Part shown: one piece after another, positions 1 to 6,413 of the stretch
Position numbering within the stretch: position 1 is the stretch's first letter
Layout: each line of letters opens with the position of its first letter
Assembly: GCA_963652365.1 (NCBI GenBank)
Contig: CAVJTH010000013.1
Span: forward strand, 1 to 64,000
Length of the DNA stretch: 64,000 nucleotides
Reading direction: 5' to 3'
Source: Hallerella sp963652365
GTDB lineage: Bacteria > Fibrobacterota > Fibrobacteria > Fibrobacterales > Fibrobacteraceae
Made by a program: the position numbers and the translations under genes
Notes under the pieces: generated by a model
Databases searched by the model: none
What the model saw: only the letters and a program-made list of their open reading frames with translations
What the model was told of the DNA's origin: nothing

Positions 1-296
1 CAAAATATAGAATCAACCGCCGGGAATTTCAAGATTATTTAAGGATAGGCTCTTATTACGGCAAGTCGGGCAACGGCTCGGACGCTTTCGGCTTTGGAGC
101 GCTTCCGACGGGAAGCCGCTTGAGCGACGGGACATTTTACGAAGTACACAACAGTGCGGTCTTCTGGAACTCTACGGAGTACGCCGCAGACTTCGCTTAC
201 CAACGACACTTGTATTACAACTACCCGGATCTGAGTTCAAAGAGCTACCATTTCAAAAATAACGCATACTCCGTTCGCTGCGTCAAGGATTACTAG
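1..296 (+). CDS. FISUMP-domain protein, C-terminal fragment (5' end outside window)
   Basis: The open frame is already running at base 3 and ends with TAG at 294-296, giving 97 visible residues. The end SVRCVKDY, preceded by GALPTGSRLSDGTF and FWNSTEY patches, matches the closing part of the Fibrobacter succinogenes major paralogous domain (FISUMP, TIGR02145). That domain is found in many secreted or surface Fibrobacter proteins and has no established biochemical role. The N-terminal part, including any signal peptide or lipobox, lies upstream of the window. The domain call is firm because the Gly/Asn/Tyr-rich text and the terminal Cys are characteristic; the function is unknown. Confidence 0.8.
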   Translation, partial: KYRINRREFQDYLRIGSYYGKSGNGSDAFGFGALPTGSRLSDGTFYEVHNSAVFWNSTEYAADFAYQRHLYYNYPDLSSKSYHFKNNAYSVRCVKDY

Positions 297-439
297 AAAC
301 CAGCAACGGCCAATCGCGGGACAAAGATACTCCAAAAGATTTCTCGAAACTTAGAACCTGTTTTCCTATGTGTCGGAGCAAGACCGCCGCAGATATGCTG
401 ACCAAGGCCACGCCGAGACGGAGCTTCGCTATCATTGAC

Positions 440-507
440 CTGTCATTATCGGGCTTGACCCGATAATCTCTGAAAAGGGATTCCCCGATCCAGTCGGGGA
501 ATGACAG
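440..507. repeat. REP-like element: two hairpins inside an outer inverted repeat
   Basis: Outer ends CTGTCATT (440-447) and AATGACAG (500-507) are perfect inverted repeats. Inside are two perfect hairpins: ATTATCGGG/CCCGATAAT around CTTGA, and TTCCCCGA/TCGGGGAA around TCCAG. This nested layout is that of bacterial REP/BIME-type extragenic elements, usually mobilised by RAYT transposases. No RAYT gene is in the window and I saw no second copy. Confidence 0.7.
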
Positions 508-520
508 CGTACCGAAAGCT

Positions 521-660
521 TAAACGTCTGCGCTTCTAACCACTGCCCACTGTCCATTGCCTACTGTTCACTAAGCCTAGACGTCTGCGGACTATTCCTA
601 ATCCCTACTCCCTGTTCCATAAACCTAGACGTCGGCGGTTCTAAGCTCTAAGCTCTCTCG
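521..660. repeat. three imperfect copies of a (CTAG)ACGTCTGCGG unit
   Basis: Copies lie at 521-535 (TAAACGTCTGCGCTT), 571-590 (CTAAGCCTAGACGTCTGCGG) and 619-637 (ATAAACCTAGACGTCGGCGG), spaced about 49-57 bases apart. Each is followed by low-complexity pyrimidine-rich text (CACTGCCCACTGTCC, CTATTCCTAATCCC, CTAAGCTCTAAGCTCT). The copies are non-coding and of unknown role. Confidence 0.55.
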
Positions 661-786
661 ACTAAGTTCTGATTTCCCCGAATAACTGATACACCTGATA
701 CAGAATTATCTATTTTTAGATAGAAACATTAGGATTCCTTTTCGCACGAACCTATCTTCTAAATAACCAAAAACGAGGATACATCC

Positions 787-1704
787 ATGAAGATTCAAAA
801 GGTTCTTATGCTCTCGATCGGCATTCTCTCGTCGCTAGCCGCAGCCCAGGACAAGGATTATTCGGGCGCGGAGCTTTATACCCGCGACACCCAGATGTAC
901 GGAAAGTACGAAGCCCGGATGCTGATGGCCGCCGATTCGGGAATCGTCAGTTCCATGTTCCTTTACCACAACGACTCCTACCTGGGAGGCGAAGAACCAT
1001 GGGTCGAAGTCGATATCGAAATTCTCGGCAAGAAACCGACGAGCTTCCAGTCGAACATCATCACGGGAAGCGCCGAAAAGAAGACAACGAGCGAGAAGCA
1101 CCACGCGCTCGACCCAGCCGCAAACGAAGGGTATCACACATACGCCATGGAATGGACACCGACTTACGTTGCATGGATCATCGACGGGATTACCGTCCGA
1201 AAGACGATGACCGATTCGAACGACACAAAGGGACAGGTCGCTGCGCTCATCCGCGAACAGGGCTTGCGATTCAATCTCTGGTCTTCGGAAAGCGAAGCCT
1301 GGGTCGGAAGGTTTGACGAATCCCATCTGCCGCTCCATCAATACATCAACTGGGTAAAGGTTTACTCCTATACGCCCGGGGCCGGCGAAAACGGTTCGGA
1401 CTTCACCCTCGCCTGGACAGACGATTTCGATACGTTTGACGACGATCGCTGGGCGACAGGAGACTGGACGTTCGACGGAAACCGCGTCACGATGAGCCCA
1501 GAAAATGTCACCGTTTTGGATGGGCATCTGGTTTTAAGCCTCACCAAGGCCGGCGAAGAAGGATTTCGGGGAGAAGTTCCAAAGGACGACGGTTCCACCG
1601 CGATTCGGAAAAAGCGAACGTCCATTCACACGGCAAACGCGCACCCGGAATCGTTCAAGACCTTTGACCTGATCGGTCGCTACCAGGGACAGAAGAAAAA
1701 ATGA
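787..1704 (+). CDS. circularly permuted GH16 1,3-1,4-beta-glucanase (lichenase)
   Basis: Secreted enzyme cleaving mixed-linkage beta-glucan of plant cell walls. Residues 1-20 are a signal peptide (cut near AAA-Q). The mature chain follows the F. succinogenes lichenase closely: SGAELYT, FQSNIITG, FNLWSSES and INWVKVY. The strand SDFTLAWTDDFDTFDDDRW, N-terminal in ordinary Bacillus lichenases, comes after residue ~205, and this order is the circular permutation. The bulged motif WVEVDIE gives nucleophile E74, D76 and acid/base E78. The Ser/Pro repeats of the F. succinogenes enzyme are absent. Instead a tail of about 35 residues contains FDLIGR and ends QKKK, possibly a shortened C-terminal sorting domain. 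The stop overlaps the next gene by four bases (ATGA), so the two are probably translationally coupled. Confidence 0.93.
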   Translation: MKIQKVLMLSIGILSSLAAAQDKDYSGAELYTRDTQMYGKYEARMLMAADSGIVSSMFLYHNDSYLGGEEPWVEVDIEILGKKPTSFQSNIITGSAEKKTTSEKHHALDPAANEGYHTYAMEWTPTYVAWIIDGITVRKTMTDSNDTKGQVAALIREQGLRFNLWSSESEAWVGRFDESHLPLHQYINWVKVYSYTPGAGENGSDFTLAWTDDFDTFDDDRWATGDWTFDGNRVTMSPENVTVLDGHLVLSLTKAGEEGFRGEVPKDDGSTAIRKKRTSIHTANAHPESFKTFDLIGRYQGQKKK

Positions 1705-3047
1705 AGGACGAAATCGTCAAGGCGCTGCTTCAAAGCGTGCATGCAGACGGCGACAGGCTCCCCTCGGTCAGGGAACTGATGAAGTCCCTGAACGCGGCTT
1801 CGGCAACTGTCCAGCGCGCCTTGCGCGAACTTTCGAAACATCGGCTCATCCATACCGTTCCCGGAAAAGGCTCTTTTTGGGGAACCCGCAAGACAAGAGC
1901 CTTGCCCATCCAAAGCGCGCCCAGGGACGCTCTTTCCGAAAAATTCCTGGCCGACATTCGCGCTGGCGTCTTTTCGGTCCAAGAGGCCCTGCCTTCGCAA
2001 AAGGAACTTTCGCTGCGCTATCGCGTATCGGCATTCCAGATGCGTCAGTTTCTGCAAGAAAAGCGGCAAGAAGGCTTTCTGGTTCGCGAAGGAAAGGGAC
2101 GGTATTTCTTTCCGAGAAAAAGCGAACCCTTGCCCGAATCCGAAATTTTGCTCGTTACGCGTTGCTCGTCCTGGGGAGAATTTTCGCCCGCCAGCGAACG
2201 GGAGATGGACTTTATCCGCTCCGCCTATCGGACAGGAGCCAAGAAGCGTTTCAAGCTCAGGCTCTTGGGATTTGACGAAAGGACGGAAAGCTTCATCGAC
2301 CGAAACGGGAACCGCAAGGAACTCGACGACTACCCGAATGTCATCGGATTCATCCTCTCCACGATGCTCATGGAAAAGCCCGCTCGGATTCTTTCGAAGT
2401 TCAAGTCGGTTTCCGCGCCGATTTCAATCTGGTGGGAGCATCCGCAAGGAGCGCTTTCCAGGCATTTTCCGAAACGGGAAGGCTGGGCATTTTTCAACTC
2501 GACATTTGGAAAGAATCCGGGCATTTCTCTAGGAAGGTACCTCCAGAAAAAGGGCTTTGCGCAAGCCGCCTACATTTCGCCCTACCACGCGAGTTCCTGG
2601 TCAAGGGACAGACTGCAAGGTCTTCGGGAAAGCGGACTGGAAGTTCACGCCTTTACCGATTCCAAGTTCGCAAGCCCCTGGGACTTTCGAAACCTGGCGA
2701 AACGGAACGGTCCCAAGTCCAGCGTCGAATTGCGCGCAAAGCGCTACGAAAGAAACATCCTGAAGAAGATGGTCCGGAACATCGGAGCCGAAGCCGCATG
2801 GATTCCGGCAAACGACGAAATCGCGGGAATTCTGCGCGAACTGGAAGAAGAAGGGGCTATCGGAAAGATTCCCTACCTGGTAGCCTTCGACAATTCGATC
2901 GAAAGCTATCTGCTCCGGCTGGATTCCTTTGACTTCAACACGGAAATTCTCGTGGAACAGATGTTCTACCATCTGGAACTGGGAAAGAACGATCCGTTCC
3001 AGGGAAACGGCATTCGCGAGATTTCGGGAAAAGTCGTCGAAAAGTAG
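1701..3047 (+). CDS. tandem-wHTH GntR-type regulator with LacI-like sensor domain
   Basis: 448-residue DNA-binding protein. Residues ~1-60 are a GntR winged helix (DRLPSVRELMKSL, TVQRALRELSKHRLI, PGKGSFWG). Residues ~75-142 repeat the same fold (LPSQKELSLRYRVS, GFLVREGKGRYFF), so two wHTH units lie in tandem. The rest resembles the periplasmic-binding-type effector domain of LacI/GalR regulators, ending VAFDNSIESYLLRLDSFDF, as in the dimerising C-terminal part. It starts inside the stop of the GH16 gene (ATGA). I infer that it senses a sugar and controls the glucanase or other CAZymes. Ligand and operator are unknown. Confidence 0.8.
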   Translation: MKDEIVKALLQSVHADGDRLPSVRELMKSLNAASATVQRALRELSKHRLIHTVPGKGSFWGTRKTRALPIQSAPRDALSEKFLADIRAGVFSVQEALPSQKELSLRYRVSAFQMRQFLQEKRQEGFLVREGKGRYFFPRKSEPLPESEILLVTRCSSWGEFSPASEREMDFIRSAYRTGAKKRFKLRLLGFDERTESFIDRNGNRKELDDYPNVIGFILSTMLMEKPARILSKFKSVSAPISIWWEHPQGALSRHFPKREGWAFFNSTFGKNPGISLGRYLQKKGFAQAAYISPYHASSWSRDRLQGLRESGLEVHAFTDSKFASPWDFRNLAKRNGPKSSVELRAKRYERNILKKMVRNIGAEAAWIPANDEIAGILRELEEEGAIGKIPYLVAFDNSIESYLLRLDSFDFNTEILVEQMFYHLELGKNDPFQGNGIREISGKVVEK

Positions 3048-3080
3048 GCGAATAAACGATGTCGATTTTCGTTTTTAAGA

Positions 3081-3092
3081 TATATTTAGCCT
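3081..3092 (+). promoter_or_regulatory. leaderless-type promoter core of the DUF1007 gene
   Basis: TATATT (3081-3086) ends exactly six bases before the GTG start at 3093, and no Shine-Dalgarno sequence lies between. The same geometry recurs at eight other genes in the window. Confidence 0.6.
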
Positions 3093-3686
3093 GTGAAGAA
3101 AAGAATCCTGGTTCTAGTCTGCTTCCTTGCAGGGATCGTCATAGCGCATCCGCACGTCTTTATCGATGCGAACGCAGACCTTGTCTTTGACGAAAAGGGC
3201 TTTGTCGGAGTCCAGAACAAGTGGGTCTTCGATCTTATCTACAGCCAGGCGATGATCGCCGCCGGCGACAAGAACAAGAACGGAATCTTCGAAGAAGACG
3301 AAATTCCGCTCTATCGCGAGCAGGTTGTCGAAGCGGCCAGGGAATTCAGCCGTTTCAACTACATCGGCGACGGTTCTCGGTTCTTTCCGCCAAGCGAATC
3401 GAGAAATCTCAAGGTCTCCGTCAGCAAGGAAGGGAAGCTAGTCGTCGAATTCCTGAACGTATTCGATATCCCGGCGCTTTCGGACGACTATACGATGCTT
3501 GTCATCGCCATCACCGACCCGACAAACTATATCCTGATCACCACGGACATGGAACAAGGCAAAATCGAGGCACCGGCATCCATCGATGTCGAATATTTCG
3601 TCGATTCGCTTTCCGATCTCACGCAGTTCAAGAACTTTTCTCATTCGGTAAAGGGACTCTATGTTCGATTCAAGAAAGCGGAATAG
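3093..3686 (+). CDS. DUF1007 family exported protein, partner of NicO transporter
   Basis: 197 residues starting at GTG. A short signal peptide (LVLVCFLAGIVIA) is followed by HPHVFIDAN, the opening of the DUF1007 family (PF06226). DKNKNGIFEEDE near residue 62 looks like a metal-binding loop. DUF1007 proteins are typically encoded beside RcnA/NicO-type nickel-cobalt transporters, as here, where the next gene begins 26 bases inside this one. The HPH motif after signal cleavage suggests periplasmic metal handling. This is inference, since the family has no firmly assigned biochemical role. Confidence 0.8.
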   Translation: MKKRILVLVCFLAGIVIAHPHVFIDANADLVFDEKGFVGVQNKWVFDLIYSQAMIAAGDKNKNGIFEEDEIPLYREQVVEAAREFSRFNYIGDGSRFFPPSESRNLKVSVSKEGKLVVEFLNVFDIPALSDDYTMLVIAITDPTNYILITTDMEQGKIEAPASIDVEYFVDSLSDLTQFKNFSHSVKGLYVRFKKAE

Positions 3687-4650
3687 GTTTCTGCCGATTT
3701 TCGTCGTCTGTCTTTTCTGCCTCTGTCACTTGGCTCTTGCCGGTGTCAGCCAAAAGAAGTTCGACTTTCGAAAGGGCGAGGTCGCCAAAACGGAATCGGT
3801 CAAGGATTCCCTCGAAGACAGGCTCCAGGCGGTCAAGGCAAGCGACATCAAGACGACGTCCAGCTATTTCTTCATCGGTTCCGACGCCATGTGGGAATGG
3901 CTCGTTTCCTCGCAAAAGACCCTGCGCGAAAAGATTTCCGCACAGATCTACAGCCTGAAAAGCGGACAGGCGAAAAGCGTCTGTCTATTTTTTCTCGTCT
4001 GCTTCATCTACGGGCTGGTTCACGCGATCGGACCGGGCCACGGCAAGACAATCGTCGCCAGCTACTTCATCGCCCGCAAGGGAAAAATCCTGCAGGGAAT
4101 CGGCCTCGGAACATCCATCACGGTCATCCACACGCTTTCCGCGGTCGTCCTGCTGTTCGCCCTGTATGGAATCGCCAAGGCAACGCTCTTTCCCATTTTC
4201 GAAGCGAGCCGTATCAACATCGAAAAGGCGAGCTACGCGCTGATCATCGTCACGGGAATTCTCCTCGTCGCGATTTCCATCCGAGAAACCGTCAAGAGCA
4301 GCCCGGAAGACGAAAGCGTACAGGACGCCAGCTGGAAAGAACTTCTGTGGCTCGCCTTCATCACGGGAATCGTCCCCTGCCCGGCAGTCGCCCTGGTCGT
4401 CTTTTTCTGCCTTCTGAACGATCTTCCGGGGCTTGCGGTTTGCGGGGCGGCTTTCATCGGCATCGGCATGGCGGTCACCAACACGGCTTTCGGCATCGGC
4501 GCGATCCTTATCCGTCGGGGAATCGATCGGAGCCTCACCCGGGTCGGAAACCTGAAGCGATACGCATCCTACATCAACACGGGAATTTCCCTGCTTTGCG
4601 GCGTCTGCATTTCCATGCTCGGCATTTTCCTGATTCTGAATGTTCGCTAG
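3661..4650 (+). CDS. NicO-family nickel/cobalt transporter
   Basis: 329-residue inner-membrane protein. An N-terminal hydrophobic segment (~10-28) is followed by a polar stretch to ~105, then about six membrane segments. The signature HAIGPGHGKT (121-130) is the conserved helix of NicO/RcnA-type carriers (PF03824). A second hallmark is WLAFITGIVPCPAVALVVFF. Translation starts within the last 26 bases of the DUF1007 gene, so the two are made together. NicO members may import or export Ni/Co. The His-rich loop of the RcnA exporters is missing, so direction and metal are undecided. Confidence 0.82.
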   Translation: MFDSRKRNRFLPIFVVCLFCLCHLALAGVSQKKFDFRKGEVAKTESVKDSLEDRLQAVKASDIKTTSSYFFIGSDAMWEWLVSSQKTLREKISAQIYSLKSGQAKSVCLFFLVCFIYGLVHAIGPGHGKTIVASYFIARKGKILQGIGLGTSITVIHTLSAVVLLFALYGIAKATLFPIFEASRINIEKASYALIIVTGILLVAISIRETVKSSPEDESVQDASWKELLWLAFITGIVPCPAVALVVFFCLLNDLPGLAVCGAAFIGIGMAVTNTAFGIGAILIRRGIDRSLTRVGNLKRYASYINTGISLLCGVCISMLGIFLILNVR

Positions 4651-4670
4651 CGTACTTTTCACCGTTTTGC

Positions 4671-4682
4671 TAGATTGAGAAC
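4671..4682 (+). promoter_or_regulatory. leaderless-type promoter core of the ZIP gene
   Basis: TAGATT (4671-4676) followed by six bases and the ATG at 4683. It lies 20 bases after the NicO stop, so the ZIP gene may have its own start site. Confidence 0.6.
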
Positions 4683-5462
4683 ATGGACATTCTCTTGCCC
4701 GGACTTTTCATTCCGTTTCTCGGAACCGTCATCGGAGCGGCATTCGTCTTCTTTCTGAAAGACAGGCTCCGGCGCTCTGTCGAACGAATGCTCACCGGAT
4801 TTGCCGGTGGCGTCATGGTCGCGGCATCCATCTGGAGCCTTCTGATTCCCGCCATCGAAGAGTCCCAGGCGATGGGCCGGCTAGCGGTGATCCCGGCAGT
4901 TGTCGGATTCTGGATAGGGATTCTGTTTCTGCTAGCGCTCGACCATCTCGTTCCGCACTTGCACCAGCATGCCAAGGAGCCGGAAGGTCCCCGTTCGCAT
5001 TTGCAGCGCACGACCATGCTCCTCTTCGCCGTCACCCTGCACAACATTCCCGAGGGAATGGCCGTCGGCGCGGTTCTCGGCGGGATTCTCGACGGAAGCT
5101 CGACCATCACGCTTGCCGGAGCGCTTGCGCTTTCCATCGGAATCGCCATCCAGAACATTCCCGAAGGCGCCATCATCTCCATGCCGCTCAAGGCGTCCGG
5201 ATTTCGTTCCCGAAAGGCCTTCTTCTACGGAATCCTGTCGGGAATCGTCGAGCCGGTCGGAGGCGCGCTGACCGTTCTCGCGGCATCGCTCGTCACGCCT
5301 GTCATGCCGTATCTGCTGAGCTTTGCCGCAGGCGCCATGATCTACGTCGTCGTCGAAGAGCTGATCCCCGAGACCGCCGAGGGACCTCACTCCAACATCG
5401 GGACGATATTTTTCGCCATCGGGTTCAGCCTGATGATGGTTCTCGATATCGCGCTGGGGTAA
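4683..5462 (+). CDS. ZIP family divalent-metal transporter (ZupT-like)
   Basis: 259-residue inner-membrane protein with about eight membrane segments, the usual size for bacterial ZIP carriers. The two metal-site helices are clear: HNIPEGMAVG with H120, and QNIPEGAIIS with Q157-E161. The cytoplasmic loop HLVPHLHQHAKEPEG is His-rich, as in the family. It probably takes up Zn, Mn or Fe. It sits just after DUF1007-NicO, and the flavodoxin downstream has operator-like repeats, which makes the whole stretch look like a metal-responsive block. Substrate is not decided by sequence. Confidence 0.88.
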   Translation: MDILLPGLFIPFLGTVIGAAFVFFLKDRLRRSVERMLTGFAGGVMVAASIWSLLIPAIEESQAMGRLAVIPAVVGFWIGILFLLALDHLVPHLHQHAKEPEGPRSHLQRTTMLLFAVTLHNIPEGMAVGAVLGGILDGSSTITLAGALALSIGIAIQNIPEGAIISMPLKASGFRSRKAFFYGILSGIVEPVGGALTVLAASLVTPVMPYLLSFAAGAMIYVVVEELIPETAEGPHSNIGTIFFAIGFSLMMVLDIALG

Positions 5463-5502
5463 ACCGAGCTCTTTCGCGTCTGTCATCCATCTTTTTTGAA
5501 TT

Positions 5503-5561
5503 TTAGTCTTGACTAACATCGAGATTTGATGTATATTGTCATCGAAATTAGTTTTGACTAA
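5503..5561 (+). promoter_or_regulatory. flavodoxin promoter with two operator-like palindromes
   Basis: A good sigma70 promoter is visible: TTGACT (5509-5514), 17-base spacer, TATATT (5532-5537). The first palindrome TTAGTC-TT-GACTAA (5503-5516) overlaps the -35 box. A second copy TTAGTT-TT-GACTAA (5548-5561) lies at the start site, just before the ribosome binding site AAAGGA (5563-5568). Two copies over -35 and start suit a repressor. TTAG...CTAA arms recall DtxR/IdeR-type iron boxes, though the centre differs. Confidence 0.7.
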
Positions 5562-5575
5562 CAAAGGATTTTACA

Positions 5576-5998
5576 ATGAAAGTAGCCGTTATCTACTGGA
5601 GCGGTACAGGCAACACGGAAACGATGGCGAAAAGCGTTTTCGATGGCGCTGTCGCCGCGGGTGCCGAAGCAAAGCTTTTCCCCTGTGGAGAATTCGATCT
5701 TTCCACGGCCGATAGCTTTGACGCCTTTGCGCTCGGATGCCCCGCAATGGGTTCCGAAGAGCTGGAAGATTCCGAATTCGCGCCGCTATACGGCAACCTC
5801 AAGGAGAAGCTTTCCGGAAAGAAAGTCGCCCTGTTCGGATCTTACGGCTGGGGCGGAGGCGAATGGATGAAATCGTGGGAAGCGGACTGCTTTGACGGGA
5901 AGCCCGTCCAGGCCGCGGACAGCGTCATCGCCGAAGAATCTCCGAATGACGATGTTCTGGAAAGCTGCAAGAAGCTGGGAGAGGCGCTCGCCAAGTAG
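5576..5998 (+). CDS. short-chain flavodoxin
   Basis: 140 residues, typical of short-chain flavodoxins. The FMN phosphate loop is SGTGNTE (9-15) after the first strand MKVAVIYW. GCPAMGSEELED (~54-65) and GSYGWGGGEWM (~88-98) are the isoalloxazine-binding loops. It carries low-potential electrons in the cytoplasm and commonly replaces ferredoxin under iron limitation, which fits the twin operators over its promoter. It is monocistronic, with its own promoter upstream and a hairpin terminator at 6023-6060. Confidence 0.95.
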   Translation: MKVAVIYWSGTGNTETMAKSVFDGAVAAGAEAKLFPCGEFDLSTADSFDAFALGCPAMGSEELEDSEFAPLYGNLKEKLSGKKVALFGSYGWGGGEWMKSWEADCFDGKPVQAADSVIAEESPNDDVLESCKKLGEALAK

Positions 5999-6022
5999 CT
6001 CTATTTCATGTTTGTCTCCTGG

Positions 6023-6060
6023 AAGGCCGGTAAAAAGCGTTTTTTATCGGTCTTCTTTTT
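6023..6060 (+). terminator. rho-independent terminator of the flavodoxin gene
   Basis: Arm AAGGCCGGTAAAAA (6023-6036) pairs, with two G-T wobbles, to TTTTTATCGGTCTT (to 6054), followed by CTTTTT. It begins 24 bases after the flavodoxin stop. Confidence 0.75.
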
Positions 6061-6067
6061 GGGGATA

Positions 6068-6099
6068 GGAAAAGCCTTGTCTAACAAGGCGCCTTTTCC
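6068..6099 (+). other. stem-loop upstream of the small-protein/P-type ATPase pair
   Basis: GCCTTG (6074-6079) and CAAGGC (6085-6090) form a stem around TCTAA. It is extended by GGAAAA/TTTTCC with a three-base bulge. A smaller hairpin GATTTC/GAAATC follows at 6124-6140, before the ribosome binding site GAGG of the next gene. The role is not clear; it may be a second terminator or a leader structure. It does not match the manganese riboswitch consensus as I know it. Confidence 0.45.
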
Positions 6100-6161
6100 C
6101 CTGGAAATTTATAGTTTTACAGGGATTTCGAAAAGAAATCGTTTCAACAACGAGGTAATCC

Positions 6162-6380
6162 ATGAAAAGCAACATGAAAATGTTTTTGGTCGGTGCCGCG
6201 GCAGGGATTGCGACAGTCCAGCTGCTCAAGACAAGCTGCTTCCGCAAGAGCTGCGCACGCATGATGAGCGCCGGATTGAAGCTCAAGAGCGACGCGACCC
6301 AGTTCGTCGAAGAAGTCAAGGAAGACGCCGAAGACCTGACAGCCGAAGCGGAGCAGAAGAAAAAGCCCGTCAAGAAGTAA
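6162..6380 (+). CDS. small membrane-anchored protein next to P1B ATPase
   Basis: 72 residues. A hydrophobic N-terminal segment (FLVGAAAGIATVQLL, ~8-22) is followed by a basic stretch with Cys at 26 and 31, and an acidic, coiled-coil-like tail ending in KKKPVKK. It resembles the small single-span proteins (DUF6110/YtxH-like) often found before HMA2-domain heavy-metal ATPases in Firmicutes, but I cannot assign a family. It lies 33 bases before the ATPase start, in the same direction, so it is probably an accessory subunit or regulator of that pump. Confidence 0.6.
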   Translation: MKSNMKMFLVGAAAGIATVQLLKTSCFRKSCARMMSAGLKLKSDATQFVEEVKEDAEDLTAEAEQKKKPVKK

Positions 6381-6413
6381 AAGAACGAGCCGTTTCCAAC
6401 ATCGAGTGAATTC

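Larger units (their letters stand above)
297..786. other. intergenic region of 490 bases, repeats and GH16 leader
   Basis: I see no defensible gene here. The stretch holds a REP-like double hairpin (440-507), three copies of an ACGTCTGCGG-type unit in pyrimidine-rich text (521-660), and the leader of the GH16 gene. The leader has an 8-base direct repeat CTGATACA (686-693 and 695-702), a small palindrome ATCTA-TTTT-TAGAT (708-721) and a ribosome binding site GAGGA (775-779), seven bases before the ATG. Confidence 0.6.

Noticed and set aside
5999..6161. Manganese (yybP-ykoY) riboswitch before the P-type ATPase pair
   Set aside because: Hairpins are present but the conserved loop sequences are not recognisable.
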